Positions 53,239 through 61,121 of a DNA stretch of 64,000 nt are shown here, piece after piece. Under the pieces are notes generated by a model. The model did not search any database. It was not told the DNA's origin and saw nothing but the letters and a program-made list of their open reading frames with translations. Each line of letters begins with the position of its first letter. Position 1 is the first letter of the stretch. This DNA comes from Oscillospiraceae bacterium (GTDB lineage Bacteria > Bacillota_A > Clostridia > Oscillospirales > WRJC01). The DNA lies in assembly GCA_009782405.1 (NCBI GenBank), contig WRJC01000014.1, positions 7,655 to 71,654 of the forward strand, read 5' to 3'. A program made the translations under genes and the position numbers.

Positions 53239-54603
53239 TTAAAATTCCGCATTGCCGTAGGTTCTTGGAAAGGCGCAGACATCGCGTATGTTTGAAATGC
53301 CCGTCAAATACATCACAAGCCTCTCGAAACCGATCCCGAAACCCGCGTGTTTGGCGGAGCCGTACTTTCGAAGCTCCAGATACCACCAATAATCCTGCTC
53401 TTTCATGCCGTTTTTTTGCAAAGCCTCGATGAGCTTGTCGTAGTTTTCCTCTCTTTGCGAACCGCCGATGAGTTCGCCGACCCCGGGCACGAGCAGATCC
53501 ATAGCGGCCACCGTCCTGCCGTCTTCGTTTCTTTTCATATAGAACGATTTTATATCTGCCGGATAATCCGTAACGAAAACCGGCCCGTCGAAAACCTGTT
53601 CCGAAAGATAGCGTTCATGCTCTGTTTGGATGTCCATCCCCCATTTTACGGGATATTCGAATTTTTGGCCGCATTTATCGAGAAGTTCGATTGCTTTGGT
53701 ATAGCTTATGTGACCGAATTTCGATTCGGTTATATTTGAAAGGCGCATAAGCAGCGCAGGCTCGACGAATTGATTCAAAAATTCGAGTTCATCGCCGCAG
53801 TTTCGCAGCACATAAGCAGTCACATAAACCAAACATTCGCGCGCAAGTTCCATGTCGTCAGCCAAATCGGCAAATGCCATTTCAGGCTCGATCATCCAAA
53901 ATTCGGCGGCGTGCCTTTGGGTGCTGGAAGTTTCCGCCCGAAAAGTGGGCCCGAAACTGTACACGTTTCCAAAAGCCAAGGCGAAACATTCGAGGTTGAG
54001 CTGACCCGAAACGGTTAAAAACGCTTTTTTGCCGAAAAATTCCCTTGCGCAGTCATCGGAACCTTCCATGACGACTTTGAACATATCTCCGGCGCCCTCG
54101 CAATCGGAAGCGGTTATTATCGGAGTGTGGATATAGGCGAAACCGCGTTCGTTGAAAAAGCTGTGGATTGCAAATGCTGCGGCGGAGCGTATCCGGAATG
54201 CAGCCGAATACAGATTGGCCCTCGGGCGGAGATGGGCGATCTCCCTTAGAAATTCGGGCGAATGCCGTTTTTTTTGGAGAGGGTATTCAGGGGCGGAAGT
54301 CCCTTCTATTTCGATTTTTAAAGCATTCATTTCAAACTTTTGTTTTGAATTTGGCGTCATGACGAGCCTACCGGAAACGACGAAGCTCGCGCCCACGTTC
54401 TGCGAAGCCACGAGACTGTAATTGTCTATGTTTTTGCTTTCGAAAACGATTTGCAAATTTTTGAAAAAACTGCCGTCGTTGAGCTCGATGAACCCGACGG
54501 CGGATCCCGAGCGTATGAAGCGCGCCCAACCGCCCACAGTCAGATTTGCGCCCGCATGGCTCTCCGGGCATTTGTATATGTCTTTTATTTTCGTTTTTAT
54601 CAT
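53239..54603 (-). CDS. asnS: Asparaginyl-tRNA synthetase
   Basis: Charges tRNA-Asn in the cytoplasm. The 454-residue class IIb synthetase has an OB-fold anticodon domain (about 15-105), motif 2 F-R-A-E-T-S-S-T-Q-R-H (the loop favours Asn over Asp), and motif 3 G-I-G-F-E-R-L-V-M-Y. It ends in A-F-P-R-T-Y-G-N-A-E-F, a typical AsnRS tail. ATG 54603 has GGAG about 9 nt upstream. It is the first gene of an operon with the alpha-mannosidase and the FG-GAP protein, an unusual pairing. No T-box is visible. Confidence 0.96.
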   Translation of the reverse strand: MIKTKIKDIYKCPESHAGANLTVGGWARFIRSGSAVGFIELNDGSFFKNLQIVFESKNIDNYSLVASQNVGASFVVSGRLVMTPNSKQKFEMNALKIEIEGTSAPEYPLQKKRHSPEFLREIAHLRPRANLYSAAFRIRSAAAFAIHSFFNERGFAYIHTPIITASDCEGAGDMFKVVMEGSDDCAREFFGKKAFLTVSGQLNLECFALAFGNVYSFGPTFRAETSSTQRHAAEFWMIEPEMAFADLADDMELARECLVYVTAYVLRNCGDELEFLNQFVEPALLMRLSNITESKFGHISYTKAIELLDKCGQKFEYPVKWGMDIQTEHERYLSEQVFDGPVFVTDYPADIKSFYMKRNEDGRTVAAMDLLVPGVGELIGGSQREENYDKLIEALQKNGMKEQDYWWYLELRKYGSAKHAGFGIGFERLVMYLTGISNIRDVCAFPRTYGNAEF

Positions 54604-54692
54604 CGAATTTTTCTCCGTTATTTGTATTTTTTGCTCGCCCGGCAATATCATATATTTATAACCGACATAAAAATCTTGTATTGAGAATTGTA

Positions 54693-54721
54693 TTGACAAA
54701 TTAAACGTTGTATGGTATAAT
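54693..54721 (+). promoter_or_regulatory. Perfect consensus promoter of the CofE-like gene
   Basis: TTGACA (54693-54698), 17 bp, TATAAT (54716-54721), about 58 nt before the GTG start. Confidence 0.85.
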
Positions 54722-54778
54722 CATCGACGGTGATTGGCGGCGTTCTACGAACATTTGAAATTAGGAGGAAAAACAAAA

Positions 54779-55957
54779 GTGAGAACAACAGGTACACAAG
54801 CCACCGGCATACGAACCCCCATAATACACGAAGGGGATAATTTGCCGGAAATCGTCGTGGATTCCGTGATGGAATACAGCAAGGAAACAAAAACGCCCAT
54901 ATGCGACCGGGACATAATCGGGGTTACCGAAGCGGTCGTGGCGCGCGCCCAAGGCAATTACGCCACAATCGGGCAAATCGCCGCAGATGTCAAAAGCAAG
55001 TTCCCTTCGGGAACAGCGGGAATCGTATTTCCGATTTTGAGCCGCAACCGCTTTTCGATATTGTTGAAGGGAATGGCGGCAGGGTTGAAAAAAGTATATA
55101 TACAATTGAGCTATCCGATGGACGAAGTGGGAAACCACATCATAAATTCCGAACAAATTTATGAATCGGGGGTAAATCCATACACCGACGTTTTTGGCGA
55201 AGAGCAGTTCCGCAATCTTTTCGGCGACTTGAAACATGAATTCACCGCTGTGGACTATTTGGAATTGTACAGGAACATGGGCTCGGACGTTGAAATAATT
55301 TTAGCGAACGACCCTTGCGAAATACTCAAACACACCAAAAATGTGATCGCGGCCGACATACACACGCGCAGCCAAACCAAGCGCCGTCTGCTGGCAAAAG
55401 GCGCCGAATCGGTGTTCTGCTTAGACGAAATACTAAACAAGAGCGTGGAAAACAGCGGATACAACGAAAAATTCGGCGTGCTGGGCTCCAACAAAGCGAG
55501 CGAGGGAAAAGTGAAATTGTTCCCCCATTCATGCAAAGAATTCGTGACAGAAGTCCAAAACTTGATGCGCAAAAAAATCGGCGCGAATGTGGAAGCGCTT
55601 GTATACGGCGACGGCGCGTTCAAAGACCCGGTCGGAAAAATATGGGAATTGGCGGATCCGGTGGTGTCGCCGGCGTTTACCGAAGGGCTGATAGGATTCC
55701 CAAACGAACTCAAACTCAAATACATCGCCGACAACGAATTTGCCGAAAAACGCGGGGACGAAGCCAGGGAAGCCATCGTCGAACGTATAAACAAAAAAGA
55801 TAAAAATTTGCTCGGCAAGGACGAAACCGAAGGAACCACACCGCGCCGTTTTGTCGATTTAATAGGCAGCTTGTGCGACCTTGTGAGCGGAAGCGGCGAC
55901 AAAGGCACGCCCGTCGTATTCATCAAGGGATATTTTGACAATTACGCGAACGTGTAA
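54779..55957 (+). CDS. Coenzyme F420:L-glutamate ligase (CofE)-like protein
   Basis: A 392-residue protein that resembles F420-0:gamma-glutamyl ligases: R-T-T-G-T...R-T-P-I-I, G-D-N-L near residue 23, D-R-D-I-I-G-V-T-E-A-V-V-A-R-A-Q-G-N-Y, F-P-I-L-S-R-N-R-F and Y-P-M-D-E-V-G-N. CofE adds glutamates to F420 in archaea and actinobacteria, but clostridial homologs occur without F420 synthesis, so another amino acid or peptide ligation is likely. The start is GTG at 54779 with AGGAGG about 10 nt upstream. It is monocistronic. Confidence 0.85.
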   Translation: MRTTGTQATGIRTPIIHEGDNLPEIVVDSVMEYSKETKTPICDRDIIGVTEAVVARAQGNYATIGQIAADVKSKFPSGTAGIVFPILSRNRFSILLKGMAAGLKKVYIQLSYPMDEVGNHIINSEQIYESGVNPYTDVFGEEQFRNLFGDLKHEFTAVDYLELYRNMGSDVEIILANDPCEILKHTKNVIAADIHTRSQTKRRLLAKGAESVFCLDEILNKSVENSGYNEKFGVLGSNKASEGKVKLFPHSCKEFVTEVQNLMRKKIGANVEALVYGDGAFKDPVGKIWELADPVVSPAFTEGLIGFPNELKLKYIADNEFAEKRGDEAREAIVERINKKDKNLLGKDETEGTTPRRFVDLIGSLCDLVSGSGDKGTPVVFIKGYFDNYANV

Positions 55958-56020
55958 CGAATGTGAACGCTATGCGTTCACATGCAGTTCACGCCAATCG
56001 ATAGTGTAACGAATGTGAAA
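55951..56020. repeat. Direct repeats and hairpin after the CofE-like gene
   Basis: GTGTAACGAATGTGAA occurs twice, at the gene end (about 55952-55967) and at 56004-56019. Between them a perfect 9-bp hairpin (TGTGAACGC, TAT, GCGTTCACA; 55962-55982) overlaps the first copy. A second stem (GGCAAG...CTTGCC) follows near 56031-56051. Confidence 0.6.
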
Positions 56021-56065
56021 GACAGCGTAGGGCAAGGGCTCTGCTCTTGCCGCCGCATATCCATC

Positions 56066-56102
56066 AAAAACAGGGCAGGGAAGTCCCCCTCGCCCTGTTT
56101 TC
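56066..56102. terminator. Bidirectional rho-independent terminator
   Basis: AAAACAGGGC (56067-56076) pairs with GCCCTGTTTT (56092-56101), with an inner AGGG/CCCT extension. A- and T-tracts flank both sides, serving the convergent CofE-like and HPt genes. Confidence 0.8.
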
Positions 56103-56118
56103 GTTTTGCCTTTGATTT

Positions 56119-56439
56119 TTACGAATTTTCCGCGATCCATTTCCCGACGGCTTCTTTTGTCAGAGCCATCGAAACTTCTATGTTCGAAGTATCGAAATTC
56201 AAATCGCCGGCTTTCAGGTTGGCGTCGGCCTCTTCGGCGTTTTTTCGCAAATCTGCGAGCGACAAATTGGCGGCAAGCCCCTTTAGGGCGTGCGCCGTGG
56301 CTTCGGCTCCGTTTGCGTCGCCGTTTTGGATTTTTTCTAAAAGCTCTTTGAGCATGGCTTCGCCGTCAAATTTTTTAAGCAGCGCAATATATAGTTTTTT
56401 GTTGTTGTTCAGACGGGCCATGGCGTCGTCTATGTTCAT
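56119..56439 (-). CDS. Histidine phosphotransfer (HPt) domain protein
   Basis: A 106-residue all-helical protein that consists of one HPt domain. The phospho-accepting His is in A-T-A-H-A-L-K-G-L-A-A-N-L near residue 52. HPt proteins carry phosphate between a hybrid kinase receiver and a response regulator, so the hybrid kinase at 39.8 kb is a possible donor. The start is uncertain (ATG 56439 or in-frame GTG 56448, neither with a strong ribosome binding site). It follows the Gfo/Idh/MocA gene by about 55 nt and may be its operon partner. Confidence 0.85.
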   Translation of the reverse strand: MNIDDAMARLNNNKKLYIALLKKFDGEAMLKELLEKIQNGDANGAEATAHALKGLAANLSLADLRKNAEEADANLKAGDLNFDTSNIEVSMALTKEAVGKWIAENS

Positions 56440-56494
56440 TAAATCCACGGTTCAGGCGAGCCTCTCTCTCTTTGGATATATGATATGGCCTTGA

Positions 56495-57553
56495 TTATTT
56501 GTAATACCTGTCTATTTTTATGGATTCGCCCGTAGCGTCCGATTCGAATATCGCGGCCATCACCTGCAATACTTTCCTCGCTTGTTCGGGCTTCACGATC
56601 AGTTCTTCTTTTCCGTCCAAAACGGCGAGCACATTGTGGTAATAATCGGCCCAATCCGTTTCCACTTCCGGCAGCGCTACTTCTTCGAGCGTTTCTTTTG
56701 GCCTTGGGGCCATCGTCCTGGTTGGGCCGCCCTCGGTTTGCACCACTTCCTGCGTCCACTCCATTTCAAAGTCTTTGGCGTGGGTGAGCCTGCCTTTGCC
56801 GTCCATTCCATGTATGACAAGGGCGCCGCCGTCGCCGCAAACATACCAGCGCGGCAGCCTTTCGAGATTGTATGTTCCCACTTCGATTTGAGTCGAAAGC
56901 CCGCTGTCAAAACGTATGACAGCCTTGAAATAATCGTCCACTTCCGGGGTTTTCACCATATGCAAATTGGCGTATACTTCTGAAACCGGTTCCTTGATCA
57001 TCCAGAGCATCTGGTCGATCATGTGGACGCCCCAATCGAAAACCATTCCGCCGCCGGCGACCTTGTAGGCGCGCCAGCCGTGCATCACGCCGTTTTGCCC
57101 CATGATCCGCGACTCTATCGTATACGGTTTGCCTACGAGCCCCGTTTCAATCGCCTTTTTGACGATCAGGAAATCTTTGTCCCAGCGCCTGTTTTGGTGG
57201 ACGGTAAAAAGTTTGCCTGTTTTTTTCGATGTTTCGTACATTTCGTCGAAATCGTAAACATCCATTGCAACCGGTTTTTCGCATATCACGTTTTTTCCGG
57301 CTTCGAGCGCCGCGATTGTCATTGGTTTGTGGAAATTGTTCGGGGTGGCGACGAGCACCATGTCGAAACTTTGGTCAGCCAAAAAATCTTCGAGCTTGTC
57401 GTATCCAACCAGACCCCTGGCTTTTGCCGCCTCTATCCTGTCGGGGTTTATGTCGTAAGCTGCCACGACTTCGAAATCTTTTATTCTCTTTGAGTTTTCG
57501 TGATGCCAGCCGGCCATTCCGCCGTAACCGATTATACCCATTTTATGCGCCAT
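56495..57553 (-). CDS. Gfo/Idh/MocA family oxidoreductase
   Basis: A 352-residue NAD(P)-dependent dehydrogenase, probably of a sugar or inositol. The Rossmann motif is G-I-I-G-Y-G-G-M-A, with D-I-N-P at the end of beta-2, and C-E-K-P-V-A carries the catalytic lysine near residue 95. The C-terminal alpha/beta domain has W-G-V-H-M-I-D. GAGGTG precedes the ATG. It lies 30 nt after the isomerase gene 57584-58552, so a two-step isomerise/oxidise route is likely. Confidence 0.88.
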   Translation of the reverse strand: MAHKMGIIGYGGMAGWHHENSKRIKDFEVVAAYDINPDRIEAAKARGLVGYDKLEDFLADQSFDMVLVATPNNFHKPMTIAALEAGKNVICEKPVAMDVYDFDEMYETSKKTGKLFTVHQNRRWDKDFLIVKKAIETGLVGKPYTIESRIMGQNGVMHGWRAYKVAGGGMVFDWGVHMIDQMLWMIKEPVSEVYANLHMVKTPEVDDYFKAVIRFDSGLSTQIEVGTYNLERLPRWYVCGDGGALVIHGMDGKGRLTHAKDFEMEWTQEVVQTEGGPTRTMAPRPKETLEEVALPEVETDWADYYHNVLAVLDGKEELIVKPEQARKVLQVMAAIFESDATGESIKIDRYYK

Positions 57554-57583
57554 GTGTAAATCACCTCTTTATTATTTTTATTA

Positions 57584-58552
57584 TTACGCCCATGAAATTT
57601 CTGTGGGCTTGGGTTCGAAAATCATAGCTTGTTTCAAAAAGTAGATCGCTTTTTCAAGGCCTTCTTTGGGGCTCATAAGCGAATCCTCGTGCTCTATGCT
57701 CATCACGTAATCGTAGCCAACGAGCCGAAGCGCGCTCACGATGTTTCGCCATATCTGCATATCGTGCCCGTAGCCTACAGTCCTAAACACCCATGAACGC
57801 TTTGCTTCGTCGGTGTAGTGCTTTGTGTCCAAAACGCCGTTTGACGCAGTGTTGTACGGATCTATCGCCACGTCTTTTGCGTGGAAATGGAAAATCGCCT
57901 CGCTTAAATCTTTGATTGCCTTGACCGGGTCTATCCCCTGCCAAAACAAATGCGAGGGGTCGAAATTGGCGCCGATCGTTTTGCCGTCCACGGCTTCCCT
58001 GAGCTTCAGCAGAGTTTCGGGGTTATAGGCGCAAAAACCGGGGTGCATTTCAAGCGCGATTTTGGAAACTCCGTGGCTGTTCGCGAATTTTGCCGTTTTT
58101 TTCCAATATGGTACCAAAACCTCGTTCCACTGATAATCTAAGATGTCCAAAAAATCCGGCGGCCAAGGGCAGGTAACCCAATTGGGATATTTCGCCCCTT
58201 CAAAGTCCCCCGGGCAGCCGGAAAAAGTTATCACCGTGTCAAGCTCGAGTTTTTCGGCGAGCAGCACCGCATTTTCAAAGTCGGCGTGGAACTGTTTTGC
58301 GAGCGCTTTGTCGGGGTGCACGGGGTTTCCATGGCAGGACAGCGCGCTTATCGCCATGTTGTTGTCTGCGAATATGTTTTTGAAATCTTTTAGCTTGTCT
58401 CCGTCCGCTAAAAGCGCGGCGGGGTCGCAGTGTTTGTTTCCCGGATAGCCGCCGCAGCCGAGTTCGACCGCTTGCACGCCCAAATCGGACAGATATTTAA
58501 CGGCTTGGCCTATCGGTTCGCCGAGTATTACCGTCAATACGCCTAATTTCAT
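57584..58552 (-). CDS. Sugar phosphate isomerase/epimerase family TIM barrel
   Basis: A 322-residue protein of the AP endonuclease 2/IolE-like superfamily. Likely metal-site motifs: V-E-L-G-C-G-G near strand 2, A-L-E-M-H-P-G-F (Glu and His), N-F-D-P-S-H-L (Asp and His), H-F-H-A-K-D and S-I-E-H-E-D. It should epimerise or isomerise a keto-sugar or inosose with a divalent metal. GGAGG lies 8 nt before the ATG. It sits between two Gfo/Idh/MocA genes of the same orientation. Confidence 0.88.
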   Translation of the reverse strand: MKLGVLTVILGEPIGQAVKYLSDLGVQAVELGCGGYPGNKHCDPAALLADGDKLKDFKNIFADNNMAISALSCHGNPVHPDKALAKQFHADFENAVLLAEKLELDTVITFSGCPGDFEGAKYPNWVTCPWPPDFLDILDYQWNEVLVPYWKKTAKFANSHGVSKIALEMHPGFCAYNPETLLKLREAVDGKTIGANFDPSHLFWQGIDPVKAIKDLSEAIFHFHAKDVAIDPYNTASNGVLDTKHYTDEAKRSWVFRTVGYGHDMQIWRNIVSALRLVGYDYVMSIEHEDSLMSPKEGLEKAIYFLKQAMIFEPKPTEISWA

Positions 58553-58596
58553 TTATAAGCCTCCTTTTTTTCGTGTCATTTTGAGATTTTGTTTTT

Positions 58597-58618
58597 GGGC
58601 GGCTTTGAAAAGCCGCCC
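58597..58618. other. Strong intercistronic hairpin
   Basis: GGGCGGCTTT (58597-58606) and AAAGCCGCCC (58609-58618) form a perfect 10-bp repeat between two minus-strand genes. On the minus strand A residues follow, not T, so it is probably a processing or stabilising hairpin rather than a terminator. Confidence 0.55.
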
Positions 58619-58633
58619 TTTTCGATTTTGGTT

Positions 58634-59734
58634 TTATTCCGCGAAATAGAAGGGTTTGCCCGTTTTGGCGGATTCATATATGCCTTCGAGGATCAATGAA
58701 ACCGCATATGCCTGTTCGGGCAGCACAAATGGATCCTTGCCGTTTGCCACCGCGTCGATCCAGAGCCTCGCTTCCCTGTCTGAGGGGTTGTCAGCCGCTC
58801 CGTCGTAGAAAGCCACGCCGCCCGCGTCGAGCCCCGGTGTCAAAACGTATTGTTTGTTGTTTTTTATGCCGTTGATCCTGATTTTGCCTTGATCGGGCAT
58901 GTCGCCCCCGGCTTTTGTGCCGCAAATCGAAGTCACCGCTTCCCTCACGTCCAATGAATTCAAAGCCCATGAAGATTCGAGATAAATCGTCGCGCCGTTT
59001 TCCATCACTATGAAACCGAAAGCCGAATCTTCGACAGTGAACTTTTCGGGATCCCAATCGCCCCAGGCGTTGCCCGCTTCGGTTTGGCCGTTCAATTTGT
59101 GGTAAGTGGTGCCCAGGCAATATTTGGGCTTGTAATTGTCCATTGTCCAGAGCGTGAGATCGAGTGCATGGGTGCCGATGTCGATGAGCGGCCCGCCCCC
59201 TTGTTTTTCTTCATCGAGGAACACTCCCCAGGTGGGAACAGCCCTTCTCCTTATGGCGGTGGCTTTGGCGTAATAGATTTCTCCGAAAGTTCCCGCTTCG
59301 GCTTCGGCCTTGAGGAACAGCGAATCGCTCCTGTGGCGGTTCTGGTATCCGATGGAGAGTTTCTTTCCGGTTTTTTTGGCCGCATCGACCATTTTCTGGG
59401 CTTCTTTCGCCGAAACTGCCATCGGCTTCTCGCACATGACATTTTTGCCCGCTTCAAGGGCGTCGCAAGTTATGGGCGAATGCATGTTGTTTGGGGTCAG
59501 GACATGGACTATGTCGATTTTCTTGTCCTCCAGGAGTTTTTTGTAGCTTTCAGCCCCGACGTAGATCTTCGCATCGGCCGTTCCGTATTTTTTCGCGGCG
59601 GCTTTGGCTTTTTCTTCCTCCAAATCGCAGAAGGCGACCATTTCCACGTTTGCGAGTTTGGACAGCGCAGGCATGTGTTTCCCGTTCGCGATGCCTCCGC
59701 AGCCTATGATGCCGATTTTGAATTTTTCTGCCAT
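58634..59734 (-). CDS. Gfo/Idh/MocA family oxidoreductase
   Basis: A 366-residue dehydrogenase: G-I-I-G-C-G-G-I-A at the N-terminus, C-E-K-P-M-A with the catalytic lysine near residue 100, Y-Q-N-R-H-R, and G-G-G-P-L-I-D-I-G-T-H-A-L-D in the C-terminal domain. It is typical of inositol or sugar dehydrogenases. GGAGGT precedes the ATG. It is the first gene of the transcript with the isomerase and the second oxidoreductase, behind minus-strand promoters at 59797-59939. Confidence 0.9.
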   Translation of the reverse strand: MAEKFKIGIIGCGGIANGKHMPALSKLANVEMVAFCDLEEEKAKAAAKKYGTADAKIYVGAESYKKLLEDKKIDIVHVLTPNNMHSPITCDALEAGKNVMCEKPMAVSAKEAQKMVDAAKKTGKKLSIGYQNRHRSDSLFLKAEAEAGTFGEIYYAKATAIRRRAVPTWGVFLDEEKQGGGPLIDIGTHALDLTLWTMDNYKPKYCLGTTYHKLNGQTEAGNAWGDWDPEKFTVEDSAFGFIVMENGATIYLESSWALNSLDVREAVTSICGTKAGGDMPDQGKIRINGIKNNKQYVLTPGLDAGGVAFYDGAADNPSDREARLWIDAVANGKDPFVLPEQAYAVSLILEGIYESAKTGKPFYFAE

Positions 59735-59796
59735 AAAATTTTACCTCCAAAAATATAATATGAATTGTTTGCCCAAATATTTGTTCTTCAAACTAT

Positions 59797-59825
59797 ATAA
59801 TAATCGATTTTTTTGTATTTTGCAA
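59797..59825 (-). promoter_or_regulatory. Proximal candidate promoter of the 59734 oxidoreductase operon
   Basis: On the minus strand TTGCAA (59825-59820), 17 bp, TATTAT (59802-59797), about 63 nt before the ATG. Confidence 0.5.
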
Positions 59826-59910
59826 GTCTAAATTATGAAATTTTTAACTGTCGGGAAAAAATAATGCGAAAATCGAGTTTGTTTTTATCTATACCATCAT
59901 TTTTTTTGTG

Positions 59911-59939
59911 ATTATACATCAATAGCCGATGCCAATCAA
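59911..59939 (-). promoter_or_regulatory. Distal promoter of the 59734 oxidoreductase operon
   Basis: On the minus strand TTGATT (59939-59934), 17 bp, TATAAT (59916-59911). Its use would give a leader of about 170 nt. Confidence 0.6.
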
Positions 59940-59959
59940 TACTTCATTTAAGATATATC

Positions 59960-59988
59960 TTGAATAATCAAAAAAAATGTATTATAAT
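59960..59988 (+). promoter_or_regulatory. Promoter of the GNAT gene at 60063
   Basis: TTGAAT (59960-59965), 17 bp, TATAAT (59983-59988), about 75 nt before the ATG. Confidence 0.65.
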
Positions 59989-60062
59989 AGAAAAGCGGAC
60001 AAAATTATTTAATTTTAAAAATTTGCGATTTAAGCGATAAAAAACACGGAGGCAGATAAAAA

Positions 60063-60515
60063 ATGGTTATAAGAAAAGCGGTCGAAATGGATGCGGAGGC
60101 GCTTTGCGAGCTGTATGCAGAGCATTTGGCCGCGGAGCCGCCGGCCAAGCCGCAGGATTTGTCGCTTTGGCGAAAAAAACTTTCCAAATTTGAAAGCGAC
60201 CCTTTTTATCATTTACTTGTCGGCGAAGTCGACGGCAAGGCCGTATCGTCGGTCACATTGGTCATAATCGAAAACCTGACCCACGACCTTGGGCCATATG
60301 CCTTGATTGAAAACGTGGTCACCCATGCCTGCTACCGAAACAGGCATTACGCGACCCGGCTCATGGAGAGGGCATGTGAAATAGCCGCAGAGCATGGGTG
60401 CTACAAAATAATGCTCTTGACCGGGTCGAAAAAGGAAAGCACCCTGCGGTTTTATGAAAACTGCGGCTTTGACAGAAACGAAAAGACCGGGTTTGTCAAA
60501 CGGCTGCGCGGCTGA
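60063..60515 (+). CDS. GNAT family N-acetyltransferase
   Basis: A 150-residue acetyl-CoA-dependent acetyltransferase. The beta4-alpha3 region reads I-E-N-V-V-T-H-A-C-Y-R-N-R-H-Y-A-T, whose last part is the R/Q-x-x-G/A CoA-binding loop. F-Y-E-N-C-G-F near the C-terminus is the usual motif B. It probably acetylates a small amine or protein terminus. GGAGG precedes the ATG. It is monocistronic and converges on a second GNAT gene across a palindrome. Confidence 0.9.
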   Translation: MVIRKAVEMDAEALCELYAEHLAAEPPAKPQDLSLWRKKLSKFESDPFYHLLVGEVDGKAVSSVTLVIIENLTHDLGPYALIENVVTHACYRNRHYATRLMERACEIAAEHGCYKIMLLTGSKKESTLRFYENCGFDRNEKTGFVKRLRG

Positions 60516-60536
60516 TTTGTTTTAAGAACAAAGATT

Positions 60537-60569
60537 CGAGGTTAAACCTCAAAATGAGGTTTAACCTCG
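60537..60569. repeat. Nested palindrome between convergent GNAT genes
   Basis: CGAGGTTAAACCTC (60537-60550), AAAAT, GAGGTTTAACCTCG (60556-60569) form a perfect 14-bp inverted repeat. Each arm holds its own 13-bp palindrome GAGGTT(A/T)AACCTC. There is no T-tract on either side, so it is not a standard terminator. Confidence 0.75.
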
Positions 60570-60584
60570 ATCTGTTACTGGCGA

Positions 60585-61115
60585 TTATATGTTTGATATG
60601 TTGTTTTGCACGGCTTTCCATCTTTTTTCCATTTCTGCGTCCCCGCCAATCACCGGGCAAAAACCGGCGCGCAGATATGTTTTGATCGCGGAAATCCGCC
60701 AATCGTCCGTAGTGAGCACTATATTTTTCCTGCCGTCCGCGAGTATTTTTTGAACCGCATACAAAATCATGGGCAGGGCGAGTTTTTTTCCCTGATGGCT
60801 TTTTTCGATGGCGACCATGTGTATGCAGCCCGTGTCTTCGTCGCCTGTGTATTGATACGTCACCGTGCCCGCTATTTCGCCCATCGGGGAGACGAGAAAA
60901 AATATGTTTTGGGGATTCACATATTTGTCGGCGAGCATCTTGTTTTCAAACGCCGCTTCGCTTGCCTCCTCTATCCCGAGCTCGCCCCCGAGGCAGCATT
61001 TGCACCAAGCCGCGCCGTCCCCGTTTTCACCGATATACGAGCGCATATGATAGCCTTCGGGAAACTTTGCCGGATCCACGATTTTGCTTTCCCGGAGCAT
61101 TTTTAGCTGTTCCAT
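60585..61115 (-). CDS. GNAT family N-acetyltransferase
   Basis: A 176-residue acetyltransferase-fold protein. M-V-A-I-E-K-S-H-Q-G-K-K-L-A (beta4 and the Q-x-x-G/K-x-A loop) followed by a helix is the CoA site; A-I-K-T-Y-L-R-A-G-F is motif B. The N-terminal part has a W-C-K-C-C-L-G-G segment that could bind substrate. The family often acts on amino acids or amino sugars. It starts 6 nt after the aquaporin stop and is the last gene of that operon. Confidence 0.85.
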   Translation of the reverse strand: MEQLKMLRESKIVDPAKFPEGYHMRSYIGENGDGAAWCKCCLGGELGIEEASEAAFENKMLADKYVNPQNIFFLVSPMGEIAGTVTYQYTGDEDTGCIHMVAIEKSHQGKKLALPMILYAVQKILADGRKNIVLTTDDWRISAIKTYLRAGFCPVIGGDAEMEKRWKAVQNNISNI

Positions 61116-61121
61116 AATATA

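Larger units (their letters stand above)
59735..60062. other. AT-rich divergent intergenic region
   Basis: A 328-nt stretch without a gene. It holds two candidate minus-strand promoters and one plus-strand promoter, listed separately. I see no coding potential and no clear riboswitch. Confidence 0.6.

Noticed and set aside
54779..55957. Evidence for coenzyme F420 metabolism
   Set aside because: One CofE-like gene is not enough; no other F420 gene is present in the window.
58597..58618. Intrinsic terminator for a minus-strand gene
   Set aside because: On the minus strand the stem is followed by A residues, not T. The T-tract is on the plus side, where no gene ends.
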